Part shown: piece by piece, positions 1-9,623 of the stretch
How positions within the stretch are numbered: position 1 is the first letter of the stretch
How the letters are laid out: the number at the start of each line of letters is the position of its first letter
Assembly: GCA_937894065.1 (NCBI GenBank)
Contig: CALCST010000030.1
Span: forward strand, 1 to 64,000
Direction of reading: 5' to 3'
Length of the DNA stretch: 64,000 nt
Origin: an uncultured Parabacteroides sp.
GTDB lineage: Bacteria > Bacteroidota > Bacteroidia > Bacteroidales > Tannerellaceae
Position numbers and translations under genes: made by a program
Notes under the pieces: model-generated
Database searches by the model: none
Seen by the model: only the letters and a program-made list of their open reading frames with translations
What the model was told of the DNA's origin: nothing

Positions 1-2
1 AC

Positions 3-242
3 AAAAACGGAGAAAGTCTGGAAATGCTCCGCCCGCCATATATCTACAAGACTTTACAGGACCGTGGAATTATCCATCACACCCGTGAGCAGAAACTGGA
101 AGCCATGGAGCGTTTCAAGGATTTTAAACCGACCGGAGGTTTTAATATCCCGGAACATGCTTGCCAGTATATCATAAAATCCCAAGCGATGGCGTGGCTG
201 CTGATGCAGGAGTTTGATAAGTGGGGGGAGATGAGGGCGTGA
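3..242 (+). CDS. C-terminal end of an unrecognised protein (truncated at left edge)
   Basis: An open frame enters from the left edge and ends at TGA 240-242. Its last ~80 residues are rich in Lys, Glu and aromatic residues, with no membrane segment or secretion signal visible. There is an internal Met at position 24, but the frame is already open before it, so it is probably not the start. I do not recognise the family. It lies upstream of the glycan genes on the same strand, with a ~100 bp AT-rich gap before the next gene. Seen: only the open frame and stop. The function is unknown. Confidence 0.55.
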   Translation, partial: KNGESLEMLRPPYIYKTLQDRGIIHHTREQKLEAMERFKDFKPTGGFNIPEHACQYIIKSQAMAWLLMQEFDKWGEMRA

Positions 243-339
243 GACTGTATATTTATTTTTATATTATATTTATACGTTGATTAGAATATAAAATATTTTT
301 TGTACTTTTAATTATTTAAGTTTCAAAAAACAATAAACC

Positions 340-2202
340 ATGAAATCTCTACTTTACTTTTTATCCTTCTTATTTTGCTGCTCAGTTTTGAACTCAGCAA
401 ACCTGTTTGTTGAGGCTGAGTCATTCAAAACGAAAGGAGGTTGGGTTGTTGATCAACAGTTTATGGATTTGATGGGCTCGTCATATCTGATGGCTCATGG
501 AATGGGGAAGCCGGTGAGTGATGCGGTGACTTCCGTAGATTTCCCCGAGAAAGGAACTTATTATGTGTATGTGCGTACCTATAACTGGACTTCACCGTGG
601 AAAGATGGTGAAGGAGCAGGGAAGTTTTCTCTTTTTGTGGATAATCAGAAACTGACTTCGCCTTTAGGTTGTGAGGGCAATGCGTGGATGTGGCAGAGTG
701 CTGGAAAAATTGTAGTTAAGGATACAAATGCCCGCTTGCGTCTCCATGATTTGACAGGATTCAATGGCCGTTGCGATGCAATTTATTTTACTACTGAAAA
801 AGATGATTGTCCGCCATCGGATGTAGCTGCACTGGAGAAATTCAGACGTACAAAATTGGGTATTCCGGATGTTGCTCCTCTTGCGGGAAAATATGATTTG
901 GTGGTTGTTGGTGCCGGAATAGCAGGAATGAGCGCTGCAGTTTCTGCAGCACGACTAGGCTGTAAGGTGGCATTAATCAACGACCGTCCGGTGTTGGGCG
1001 GAAACAACAGTTCGGAAGTTCGTGTTCATTTGGGCGGACGAATCGAGGCTGGTCTGTATAAGGAACTTGGTAATTTGCAGAAAGAATTCGGTCCTGTAAA
1101 TGGGGGAAATGCAAAGCCTGCGGAAAATTATGAAGACCAGAAGAAAATGGACTGGTTGCTACGGGAAAAAAATGTGACTTTGTTTGCTAATTATCGTGCT
1201 ATTGCTGTTGAAAAGGATGGTAATCGAATTACGGCTGTAGTAGCCAAGCATATAGAGACTGGCGATGAACTTCGTTTTGAGGCACCGTTGTTCTCGGATT
1301 GTACTGGTGACGGCACAATAGGGTATCTTGCAGGTGCGGATTATCGCATGGGGCGTGAAAGCAAATCTGAGTTTGGTGAGACAACTGCTCCCGAAAAGGC
1401 TGATAAGATGACGATGGGAGCCTCTGTTCAGTGGTATTCTGTAGAAAAGCAGAAGCCTACTGCTTTTCCTTTCTTCAATTATGGTGTTCATTTTGATGAT
1501 AATAGTTGTGAAAAGGTAACGATGGGTGAATGGACATGGGAAACTGGTATGAATTACGATCAGATAAAAGATTTCGAGCGCATACGTGATTACGGTCTTA
1601 TGGTTGTTTATTCAAACTGGAGTTATCTGAAAAATGAATTGAAAGAAAATGATATATACAAGAACAGGGAGCTTGGCTGGGTTGCTTATATTTCCGGCAA
1701 ACGTGAATCGCGCCGCCTTATGGGAGATTATATACTTAAGGAAGATGATTTGCGTAAGGCTGTAGAGCATGAAGATGGAACGGCTGCTACAACCTGGACT
1801 ATTGACTTGCATTATCCGGACCCGGCAAACACTAAGAACTTCCCTGGTGCTGAGTTTAAGTCGATAGCCAAACATATACCGATTTATCCTTATCCGATTC
1901 CTTATCGTTGTCTGTATTCCCGCAATATAGATAATTTGTTTATGGCAGGCAGGAATATCAGTGTTACGCATGTGGCTTTGGGTACAGTGCGAGTTATGCG
2001 AACAACAGGGATGATGGGCGAAGTGGTTGGCATGGCTGCATCATTGTGCAAGAAACATAACGTATTGCCACGCCGCATATATCAGTCTTATTTGGATGAA
2101 TTGAAAGAGCTGATGAAAGAAGGTGTCGGGGCAAAAGGTCTTCCCAATAATCAGAGATATAATGAAGGAGGAACTTTGAAGGAGAAGCCTTCGTTCTATT
2201 GA
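340..2202 (+). CDS. Secreted FAD-dependent oxidoreductase (FAD_oxidored family) with carbohydrate-binding-like N-terminus
   Basis: 620 aa. Residues 1-20 form a signal peptide. Residues ~22-150 form a beta-rich module (starting with VEAESF, later YYVYVRTYNW) that resembles the golvesin/xanthan-lyase-type accessory domain. A Rossmann FAD-binding motif GAGIAGMSAA begins at residue 191 and is followed by VLGGNNSSEVRVHLGG, typical of the FAD_oxidored family. The C-terminal part has a second FAD-contacting stretch (NLFMAGRNIS). Such proteins are common in Bacteroidota polysaccharide loci, often labelled putative xanthan lyase, but their substrates are mostly undefined. It is followed after ~90 bp by other secreted glycan enzymes on the same strand. 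Inferred: periplasmic or surface oxidation of a sugar or sugar derivative. The family call is firm; the substrate is unknown. Confidence 0.8.
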   Translation: MKSLLYFLSFLFCCSVLNSANLFVEAESFKTKGGWVVDQQFMDLMGSSYLMAHGMGKPVSDAVTSVDFPEKGTYYVYVRTYNWTSPWKDGEGAGKFSLFVDNQKLTSPLGCEGNAWMWQSAGKIVVKDTNARLRLHDLTGFNGRCDAIYFTTEKDDCPPSDVAALEKFRRTKLGIPDVAPLAGKYDLVVVGAGIAGMSAAVSAARLGCKVALINDRPVLGGNNSSEVRVHLGGRIEAGLYKELGNLQKEFGPVNGGNAKPAENYEDQKKMDWLLREKNVTLFANYRAIAVEKDGNRITAVVAKHIETGDELRFEAPLFSDCTGDGTIGYLAGADYRMGRESKSEFGETTAPEKADKMTMGASVQWYSVEKQKPTAFPFFNYGVHFDDNSCEKVTMGEWTWETGMNYDQIKDFERIRDYGLMVVYSNWSYLKNELKENDIYKNRELGWVAYISGKRESRRLMGDYILKEDDLRKAVEHEDGTAATTWTIDLHYPDPANTKNFPGAEFKSIAKHIPIYPYPIPYRCLYSRNIDNLFMAGRNISVTHVALGTVRVMRTTGMMGEVVGMAASLCKKHNVLPRRIYQSYLDELKELMKEGVGAKGLPNNQRYNEGGTLKEKPSFY

Positions 2203-2291
2203 GAGTGTTTGTTATGAAATTAGTTATGAGTTGATGTTGTAAATATTTTGTTTAAAAAATAAATAATCTGATACCTTAAAAACAATAATTT

Positions 2292-4550
2292 ATGAATGTA
2301 AGACAATTCTATATATCATTGTTACTTGCTTCAACAATGAATATGTGGGCAGAACAACGAGAACTCTTTATAAACTATTATAAAGAGAACAAGTTGGAAC
2401 AAAAAGCTGTGTTCCCATTTGCAAACGGAAATGTTAAAGATTCAAGAGAAAAAGAATGGTCAATAAAGATTGACAGCACATTGATAGACGGTGCCAATGG
2501 AACTGTGGAATATAAGGTGAAGTTAAGACTGGAAAAAGGTATGGCTCCACAAGTGGCTGTTGGTGTAAACTTTGGCTTTGATGATTGGTCTGCTGATAAT
2601 TTTGTGTTTATACCTTCAATAGTATATAATGGAAATCGTTTTGATATCAAGCAGATGAACTATCCGCCATATTGGTATGAGAAGGCTGAGTGGAAAGTTG
2701 ATATGCCGACAACAACTCCATCTGTTCCAACACTTGAGAAATACAAAGATTACGGAAAAATAGAGTTGACAACAGGGAATGCTGCAACTCCATTAATGGC
2801 ATTTCATTCTCCAAAGAATGATAAAGTGTGGATGGTCCAGACAAAGCAAGGAAACAGTTGGGGTAATTATGGTCTTTTTGTTGAGGAAAATAAAGATAAA
2901 GGAAAGGCTGTATTTCGTATTATGTCTCCAGCTGTACGCGAGAATCGGGCTACTGGTTCTGGCTTTGTCAATTCAGGCGATAGAGGATGTGATTTGAAAT
3001 CAGGAGATGAAATTGAAATAACGTTTCGCACATATAAATGGGATAATGCTTCACTGCAGGATATGTATTCTCTTTTTTATGATGTTAGAAAAGATATGAA
3101 TCCTATAGAAAAGGACTATGCAGTTTTGCCTTATAGTGAGGTGTATAAGATAATGAATTCATTATTTCAAAAAGACAGGTGGAACGAGGCTATTAATATG
3201 TATTCACTAACTAAACCAGGTACAAATTCAGGCTGGAACCAGATATGGCAGTTGGGATGGGTTGGTGGAGGTCAGGTCACTTATCCTTTTCTTCTTAATG
3301 GGGATAATCAGGCTATAGAACGTTCAATAGAGAATTTGGATGTTGTCTTTAGTAAGACGCAGGCTCCGTCCGGTTTTTATTATGCTTATGGAAATGGTGT
3401 TGAGTTTGCTAGTTTTGGTTATTCGCAGCCATTAAAGAATAATGAAACATTAGTTCGTTCTCAGGGTGATTTCCTTTATATGTCGTTGCGTCAGATAGGA
3501 CATATTAGGGATATAAAGCGGGATATTCCTGAACATTGGATTAATGGTGTCAGAAAGCAGGCAGATGCTTTTGTCCGTTTGTGGAATAAATATGGTCAGG
3601 TCGGTCAGTTTGTAGATGTTACGACTGGAGATATTTGTATTGGTGGTTCAACTTCTGGTGGAATTGTTCCTGGGGGCCTAGCACTGGCTTCGGAAATGTT
3701 ACATAATAAGGAGTATTTGATGGTAGCAGAGAAGCTTGCTGAAAAGTATTATAATGATTTTGTACTTAAGGGATATACTACTAGCGGACCAGGAGAGATT
3801 CTTTCATCCCCGGATAGTGAGTCAGCTTTTGGCTTATTCGAGTCGTATATAACATTATATGAAGTGACAAAGAATAGGAAATGGCTGACATTTGCAAAAG
3901 ATTTATTACCAATCTGTGCCAGTTGGGTGGTGAGTTATGATTTTGAATTTCCAGAACAGTCTGATATGAATAAGATTAATGCGCATTCCAATGGTAGTGT
4001 ATGGGCAAGTATCGCTAATAAGCACAGTGCGCCGGCAATATGTACGTGGTCTGGAGAATCGTTATTGAAGTATTATCGTTATACTGATGACCAGCGAGCT
4101 GTTGATTTATTGAATGATATAGCACATGGCGTACCTCAATATATTTGTGCTCCTGGTCATAAGATTGGTAATATGGAGTTAGGAGGTGCCTGTGAAAGGG
4201 TAAATTTATCTGATTGGGAAGGTAAAGATGCTGTTGGAGGAAATATATTTGCTTCTTGTTCTTGGGTTGAAACTGCGGTTCTGCTGACAGTTACACAATT
4301 ACCAAGTATTTATGTGAGAAAAGATAAAGGGCAAGTTGAGGTGTTTGATCATGTTATATTGAAATCAAAAAAGAAAGAAGGAAATCATCTTGTCCTAGAA
4401 TTGCAGAATCCAACAGAATATGATGCTGAGCTGAAAATTTATGTGGATGATTCTGTTCCCTTGAAAAACAGTATTTTTGACATTAATGACTCTCAAAAAG
4501 TTAAGAAAGTTGTGGTGAAGGCAAAGACGGAAATTGAAGTGAAAGTGTAG
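2292..4550 (+). CDS. Secreted glycosidase-like protein of unassigned family
   Basis: 752 aa with a signal peptide (residues 1-20, ending MWAEQ). The first ~260 residues look beta-rich. Residues ~280-660 are helical with repeated aromatic and Gly-rich turns (for example WNQIWQLGWVGGGQ, TSGPGEILSSPDSES, CTWSGESLLKYYRYT), as in (alpha/alpha)-barrel glycosidases or lyases. A short beta-type C-terminal module follows. I cannot assign a CAZy family by eye. It sits between the flavoprotein and two beta-helix enzymes, all on the same strand and all secreted, so a role in glycan breakdown is a reasonable inference. No catalytic residues can be named with confidence. Confidence 0.6.
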   Translation: MNVRQFYISLLLASTMNMWAEQRELFINYYKENKLEQKAVFPFANGNVKDSREKEWSIKIDSTLIDGANGTVEYKVKLRLEKGMAPQVAVGVNFGFDDWSADNFVFIPSIVYNGNRFDIKQMNYPPYWYEKAEWKVDMPTTTPSVPTLEKYKDYGKIELTTGNAATPLMAFHSPKNDKVWMVQTKQGNSWGNYGLFVEENKDKGKAVFRIMSPAVRENRATGSGFVNSGDRGCDLKSGDEIEITFRTYKWDNASLQDMYSLFYDVRKDMNPIEKDYAVLPYSEVYKIMNSLFQKDRWNEAINMYSLTKPGTNSGWNQIWQLGWVGGGQVTYPFLLNGDNQAIERSIENLDVVFSKTQAPSGFYYAYGNGVEFASFGYSQPLKNNETLVRSQGDFLYMSLRQIGHIRDIKRDIPEHWINGVRKQADAFVRLWNKYGQVGQFVDVTTGDICIGGSTSGGIVPGGLALASEMLHNKEYLMVAEKLAEKYYNDFVLKGYTTSGPGEILSSPDSESAFGLFESYITLYEVTKNRKWLTFAKDLLPICASWVVSYDFEFPEQSDMNKINAHSNGSVWASIANKHSAPAICTWSGESLLKYYRYTDDQRAVDLLNDIAHGVPQYICAPGHKIGNMELGGACERVNLSDWEGKDAVGGNIFASCSWVETAVLLTVTQLPSIYVRKDKGQVEVFDHVILKSKKKEGNHLVLELQNPTEYDAELKIYVDDSVPLKNSIFDINDSQKVKKVVVKAKTEIEVKV

Positions 4551-4653
4551 AAATCTTATCCTTAATTTTTTATACATTTGTCTTGTGTGCTATGAGGAAC
4601 ACATTTTCATTGTCAGACTTTTCTGCCTTTTTTCAGGATGTGAGGAAATTATT

Positions 4654-6789
4654 ATGAGAAAAAACAAATTATTTTTTGCTGCAATACTTTGCTGTGTTGT
4701 GTCCGGAATTTCGGCTCAGAGAACAGTTTATGTTTCACCTGAGGGAAATGACACTTGGAACGGTGATAAAGAAAAACCATTTCAGACTCTGGATAGGGCT
4801 TTTGCCGAAGCTGTAGATTTTTCGGCTGATACATTGTATATCAATGTGGCATCGGGAGATTACCATTTGAATAAGACAGTCCGCTTGTCCGGTTCTGTTG
4901 GTTCGCCTGTCGTTGTGCGTGGAGATAAGCTTGATATGCCTCGTTTTCTCGGAGGTATGCAGGTGCGTGGATGGGAGAAATATAAGGGAAATATATACCG
5001 TGCTTTTATCCCTGAGGTGAAGTTGTACGATTTCTCCTTCGAACAGTTTTATGTCAACGGAAAGCGTGCTAGATGGGCAAGGACTCCGAATAAGGACTGG
5101 TATATGGTGAAGGGATACAAGGAATTTGCCTACGTTTCCGGTGTCCGCTCGGCAAACTATGCCACACAGAGAATAGAACTAGACAAAGTAGATATGCAAA
5201 CGCTGAAAGGCTTGTCGGCAGACGAGTTGGCTGATGTGCGTTTTCGCTTTTATCATAAATGGGATATAACGCAGAAACAATTGTCCTATGCCTGTCCGGA
5301 TTCCGGATACGTGTATGTGCAGGGTGGAGGAATGAAACCGTGGAATCCGGTAACTGAAGGTTCGCGTTACATAATGTATGGATACAAGTCTGCTTTGGAC
5401 ACTGCCGGCGAATGGTATCTGGACAAGGCAGAGGGTTATGTATATTATATCCCACGTGAAGGAGAAGATATGTCCACGGCAGAATGTATGGTTCCGACAT
5501 TGCATCAGTGGCTCGTTGTGGAAGGTGAGAAAGGCAAGCCGGTGAAAGATATCCGTTTTGAGAATCTGTCTTTCCAGTATTCTGCATTCCGTATGCCTCG
5601 TAACGGAAACGAACCTATGCAGGCGGCAGCAACTGTTGAGGCAGCGGTTGAACTTGAGCGTGCCGAAAATATAAGCTTTGTAAATTGTGAGATGATGCAC
5701 ACGGGTGGTTATGCTTTGTGGTTAAAGTCGGCTTGCCGGAACAATAAGGTGGATCATTGTTATATTGCAGACCTTGGCGCCGGTGGTATCAAGATTGGTG
5801 AGCCTGTATATACTGAAGATACAACAATGCTGAGCCGACATAATATAGTCAATAACTCCATTATTACCCACGCGGGAAGTGAATTACCCTGCGGTGTTGG
5901 TGTAGCTATTTTCCATTCTTCCGACAATCAGGTGACGCATAATGAAATATCAGATTTGAGATATTCCGGTGTTTCCGTAGGCTGGGTTTGGGGTTATAAT
6001 AATTCTGGTTCTCTGTGGACAAATGTTCTTATGGACGATGGTACCGTGGATTTCAAACAAATAAAGCTGATAAGTCCGGCAGTGAGGAATCTGGTGGCAT
6101 ACAACCATATTCATCATATCGGATGGGGTGAATTGTCGGATATGGGAGCTGTATATACTTTGGGAGAGTCTCCCGGAACACGTATTGTAAATAATATTAT
6201 ACATGATATTCTTTCGTATGACTATGGTGGCTGGGGCTTGTATACTGATGAAGGTTCCACAGGTGTTGAGATGAGTTCAAACCTTGTTTATCGTTGTAAG
6301 AGCGGCGGTTTCCATCAGCATTATGGAAAGGAAAATCGTATTGAAAATAATATTTTTGCTTTCGGCCATTTCTATCAGGCACAGTACACTCGTGTGGAGC
6401 CTCATTTGTCATTCCATTTCAGGCATAATATTATACTGCAGGACGAAGGCGAAACTCTTGCCGGTCCATGGGAAAAGGGAAATCTGGATATGGATTATAA
6501 TCTATACTGGCATCTTAATGGTGAACCGGAATTCGGAAAACACAGCTTTGGTGAATGGAAGAAATTGAAGGAAAAGCATTCTATCCTTGCCGATCCATTG
6601 TTTATGGATGCGGAGAATGATGATTTCCGTTTCCGTTCGATGAAGGCTGCACGAAAGATTGGTTTCAAGCCTTGGGATTTTTCCAAAGTCGGGGTTTATG
6701 GCTCGGATGAGTGGAAAGATAAGGCTAAGATGAATGAGAATGATATCAAGGTGTTTGAGGAGATTAGAAAAGAGAGGAATAGGAAGTGA
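4654..6789 (+). CDS. Secreted right-handed parallel beta-helix glycosidase (GH141-like)
   Basis: 711 aa from the ATG at 4654. An open frame extends 23 codons further upstream, but only the 4654 start puts a proper signal peptide (MRKNKLFFAAILCCVVSGISA) at the N-terminus. After cleavage comes the beta-helix opening TVYVSPEGNDTWNGDKEKPF, then NIVNNSI, NQVTHNEI, NNIIHDI and NNIFAF coils typical of a parallel beta-helix. The C-terminus has DPLFMDAENDDFRF followed by an IGFKPWDFSKVGVYG-type ending. This architecture fits glycosidase families built on beta-helices, with GH141 (fucosidase/xylanase) the closest I recall. The fold is confident; the family and substrate are inferred. Confidence 0.7.
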   Translation: MRKNKLFFAAILCCVVSGISAQRTVYVSPEGNDTWNGDKEKPFQTLDRAFAEAVDFSADTLYINVASGDYHLNKTVRLSGSVGSPVVVRGDKLDMPRFLGGMQVRGWEKYKGNIYRAFIPEVKLYDFSFEQFYVNGKRARWARTPNKDWYMVKGYKEFAYVSGVRSANYATQRIELDKVDMQTLKGLSADELADVRFRFYHKWDITQKQLSYACPDSGYVYVQGGGMKPWNPVTEGSRYIMYGYKSALDTAGEWYLDKAEGYVYYIPREGEDMSTAECMVPTLHQWLVVEGEKGKPVKDIRFENLSFQYSAFRMPRNGNEPMQAAATVEAAVELERAENISFVNCEMMHTGGYALWLKSACRNNKVDHCYIADLGAGGIKIGEPVYTEDTTMLSRHNIVNNSIITHAGSELPCGVGVAIFHSSDNQVTHNEISDLRYSGVSVGWVWGYNNSGSLWTNVLMDDGTVDFKQIKLISPAVRNLVAYNHIHHIGWGELSDMGAVYTLGESPGTRIVNNIIHDILSYDYGGWGLYTDEGSTGVEMSSNLVYRCKSGGFHQHYGKENRIENNIFAFGHFYQAQYTRVEPHLSFHFRHNIILQDEGETLAGPWEKGNLDMDYNLYWHLNGEPEFGKHSFGEWKKLKEKHSILADPLFMDAENDDFRFRSMKAARKIGFKPWDFSKVGVYGSDEWKDKAKMNENDIKVFEEIRKERNRK

Positions 6790-6790
6790 A

Positions 6791-6866
6791 AGGCGACAAG
6801 TTGATGAGTTGGAAAGTAAGTTGCTCAAGTTTCGCAAGTTGAACTTTCAGATAACAAGTTGACAAG
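6791..6866. repeat. Family A intergenic repeat, partial (left arm)
   Basis: This starts within two bases of the stop codon of the beta-helix gene. It contains GACAAGTTGATGAGTTGG, then CTCAAGTTTCGCAAGTTGA, then AACAAGTTGACAAG. These match the left arm of the complete palindromes at 19622-19779, 40881-41017 and 59983-60130, but no matching right arm follows. Confidence 0.7.
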
Positions 6867-6921
6867 ATTTTTAGATAATAATTCCCGGACACTTAAAATA
6901 TTAATATAAAGATTATTGAAT

Positions 6922-8610
6922 ATGTATAACAGATTTATCCTTTTTGCAGCTTTCATAATATTGTCTATATACAATTCCGGAATATCGGCGGAGAATATTA
7001 TTACTGTCAGTCCTGCATCCGGCAGTGATAATTCCAATCTTTCTGAGGCATTGGAAAAGGCAAGCAAATATAATGGCAAACCGGTTACTATCAGTCTTAA
7101 ACCTGGAATATATGATTTTAGCCGTGCTGAATCATCGGAGAAAATATATTATGTGTCTAATACAACTTCAGAAGAGGAAAATCCTGAACCTTTGAAACAT
7201 ATAGCCTTGCTGCTGGAAGGTATGAAGAATGTCACTATTGATGGTTGTGGCTCAACTTTGCTTATGACCGGGGAGATGACTTCTTTTGTGTTTGATAAAT
7301 GCAAGAATATAGTTTTTAAGAATATAAATATCGACAACAGTAACCCGACACAGACAGAGATGACAGTGAGGGAAAACGGAAAGGATTATCTGATTGCCGA
7401 AGTTCATCCTACATCTAAATATAGAATTGAGCAGGACAGACTTGTGTGGTATGGCGACGGCTGGTCATTTTCCGGAGGAATAGCTCAGTCGTATGATTAT
7501 GTCAGTGACATGACATGGCGCTCATGGTCGCCAATGACTGGTTTGGTGAAGACTGTGGAGATTGAACCAAATCTTCTTTATCTGAAATACAGCAAAAAGC
7601 CTGAGGTGAAGGTTGGCACAGTGTTCCAGATGCGCGATGCCATCAGGGATGAGGTTTGCGGATTTGTGAACCGTTCGGCAAATGTCCGTTTCGAAAATGT
7701 AAACTTTTATTATCTGGGTAATTTCGGTGTGGTTTCGCAATATAGCGAGGATGTGACATTTAGCGGATGTAATTTCATGCCAAAACCAGGTTCGGGAAGG
7801 ACTAATGCTGGCTTTGCCGATTTTATCCAGGTGTCCGGTTGTAAGGGTAAGATTAATATTGAGGGTTGTGCATTTGCCGGGGCTCATGACGACCCGATTA
7901 ATGTTCACGGAACTCATCTTAAAGTTGTGGACTTTATGGATGCAAGGACATTGAAAATTCGGTTTATGCATCCGCAAACTTATGGATTTGAGGCTTTCTT
8001 CAAAGGTGATTTGGCTGAGCTTGTAAATGCAGAAACTCTTCTTTCTGTTCTGCCGTGTAAGATAGTTGATGCAGAATTAGTCTCTCCAAGGGAAATGGTG
8101 ATAAAACTGGACAGGAATATTCCTGCAGATGTTCGTGAAGTGAAGAATCTTGTGGTGGATAATGTGACATGGACGCCGGAAGTCAATATTACAGGCAATA
8201 AATTCTCTCGTATCCCGACGCGCGGTGTGTTATTGTCAACACGCAGAAAGTCGCTTATCGAGAATAATGTGTTTTATGGAATGCAGATGAGCGCAATACT
8301 CGTTGCTGATGATGCTATGAGCTGGTACGAATCCGGTCCGGTGCATGACCTTACAATCCGCCGGAATACATTCATCCAATGCGGAGGTCCTGTTATATTT
8401 ATTTCTCCTGAAAATAAGAAATATGAAGGTGCAGTTCACAGGAATATTGTTATTGAAGAGAATGTATTTGAGTCTGATAATCCTTCTGTTCAGGCTATAT
8501 CTGTGAAAGGTGTTGACGGACTTGTTGTGAAGGATAATATGTTTCGTATGAAAAATGAAAATAATCTTATATTGAAAGATGTGTTGAATGTTACGGAAGA
8601 TGTGAAGTGA
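6922..8610 (+). CDS. glaB: GH110-type exo-alpha-1,3-galactosidase (beta-helix)
   Basis: 563 aa from the ATG at 6922; an in-frame TTG two codons earlier is less likely. A signal peptide ends at GISAEN. A parallel beta-helix follows, with features of GH110 enzymes: an early PGIYDF segment, DGCGSTLLMTG, the NINIDNSNPTQTE-type insert, a RLVWYGDGWSFSGGIAQ segment, and a GAHDDPINVHGTHL coil with paired Asp323/Asp324. GH110 enzymes remove terminal alpha-1,3-linked galactose, as in blood-group B or linear B antigens, and some act on algal galactans. Its neighbours are another beta-helix enzyme and sulfatases, which fits a sulfated galactose-containing glycan. The family call rests on remembered motifs, so it is good but not certain. 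Confidence 0.72.
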   Translation: MYNRFILFAAFIILSIYNSGISAENIITVSPASGSDNSNLSEALEKASKYNGKPVTISLKPGIYDFSRAESSEKIYYVSNTTSEEENPEPLKHIALLLEGMKNVTIDGCGSTLLMTGEMTSFVFDKCKNIVFKNINIDNSNPTQTEMTVRENGKDYLIAEVHPTSKYRIEQDRLVWYGDGWSFSGGIAQSYDYVSDMTWRSWSPMTGLVKTVEIEPNLLYLKYSKKPEVKVGTVFQMRDAIRDEVCGFVNRSANVRFENVNFYYLGNFGVVSQYSEDVTFSGCNFMPKPGSGRTNAGFADFIQVSGCKGKINIEGCAFAGAHDDPINVHGTHLKVVDFMDARTLKIRFMHPQTYGFEAFFKGDLAELVNAETLLSVLPCKIVDAELVSPREMVIKLDRNIPADVREVKNLVVDNVTWTPEVNITGNKFSRIPTRGVLLSTRRKSLIENNVFYGMQMSAILVADDAMSWYESGPVHDLTIRRNTFIQCGGPVIFISPENKKYEGAVHRNIVIEENVFESDNPSVQAISVKGVDGLVVKDNMFRMKNENNLILKDVLNVTEDVK

Positions 8611-8666
8611 TAAAATTAATTCTCTGTGACTACACTTCTTTGTGTTTAAAATAAAAATCTAATAAC

Positions 8667-9623
8667 ATGGCAAAATCAAGAAGAACTTTCCTTAAACAAG
8701 GATTATTGGGAACACTGATGCTTGGTGCCGGCCCATTAGTGCAGACTGTGGAAGCTGCTGGCAAACCAGATAAAAGGCCTTTAAAAATAAAGGCAAAAAG
8801 AGTGGTGATGATTTCTCTGGATGGAATTTGCGTGGAAGGATTCCTGAAGGCGAAAACTCCGAATTTGGATAAGCTGCTAGCCGAAGGTGTACTATCTTTG
8901 GAGACAAGGGTTGTGATGCCATCGGTGACACTTCCAAACTGGACAAGCCATCTCACAGGAAGCGGTCCGGAGCTGCATGGAGTTGTGGACAATAGCTGGG
9001 AAATAACAAAATTCAAACTTCCCGCAGTGGAGAAAGATGCGGACGGATATTATCCTTCTGTATTTAAAGTGCTGAAAGATAATTTGCAGGGAATGAAAAC
9101 TGCATTCTATTATAACTGGCCTAATTTGATTTATCCTTATAACCAGAAATATCTGGACGAAGTGAGTTTCCTCGAAAACGATGGCTATGTCAAGAATCTG
9201 GAGAAAGCTTTTGAATTTATAAAGCAAAACAAGGATTTGCCTACAGTGGCATTTATATATTCCGTACATACGGACCATGCCGGTCATAAATACAAATGGA
9301 TGTCTCCTGAATATATCAAGTCGATTGAGGAAGCCGATGTGGAAATTGGAAAATTCCTCGACAAACTGCAGAGTGAAGGTCTGAAGAATGATACTCATTT
9401 TATGTTCCTTACTGACCATGGTGGTGTAGGCAACGGACACGGCGGTGTGAGCGAAGCCGAAATGATTGTTCCGTGGGGAATTGTAGGTCCCGGAATAAAG
9501 AAAGGTTATAAATTAAGTGAACCTAACAACACTGTCAACACTGCCGCTGTCATTCTACAGCTCTTCGGTGTGAAGAAACCGTTGTGCTGGGTGGGAGAGG
9601 TACCGAGAACGATATTTGGGTGA
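8667..9623 (+). CDS. Exported type I phosphodiesterase / nucleotide pyrophosphatase family protein
   Basis: 318 aa. The N-terminus reads MAKSRRTFLKQG followed by a hydrophobic stretch, a twin-arginine-like export signal. Alkaline-phosphatase-superfamily motifs follow: metal-binding Asp52 in VVMISLDG, a Thr88 nucleophile candidate in PSVTLPNWTS, HTDHAGH around residue 210, and FLTDHGG further on. This is the Phosphodiest (NPP-like) family, shorter than typical NPPs. It lies between the GH110 gene and a sulfatase, suggesting removal of a phosphate or phosphodiester substituent from a glycan or nucleotide sugar, but the substrate is not shown by sequence. The stop codon abuts a tandem repeat. 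Confidence 0.8.
   Translation: MAKSRRTFLKQGLLGTLMLGAGPLVQTVEAAGKPDKRPLKIKAKRVVMISLDGICVEGFLKAKTPNLDKLLAEGVLSLETRVVMPSVTLPNWTSHLTGSGPELHGVVDNSWEITKFKLPAVEKDADGYYPSVFKVLKDNLQGMKTAFYYNWPNLIYPYNQKYLDEVSFLENDGYVKNLEKAFEFIKQNKDLPTVAFIYSVHTDHAGHKYKWMSPEYIKSIEEADVEIGKFLDKLQSEGLKNDTHFMFLTDHGGVGNGHGGVSEAEMIVPWGIVGPGIKKGYKLSEPNNTVNTAAVILQLFGVKKPLCWVGEVPRTIFG

Noticed and set aside
1612..1971. Minus-strand frame inside the flavoprotein gene
   Set aside because: It is antisense to a conserved Rossmann-type gene and has no coding features of its own.
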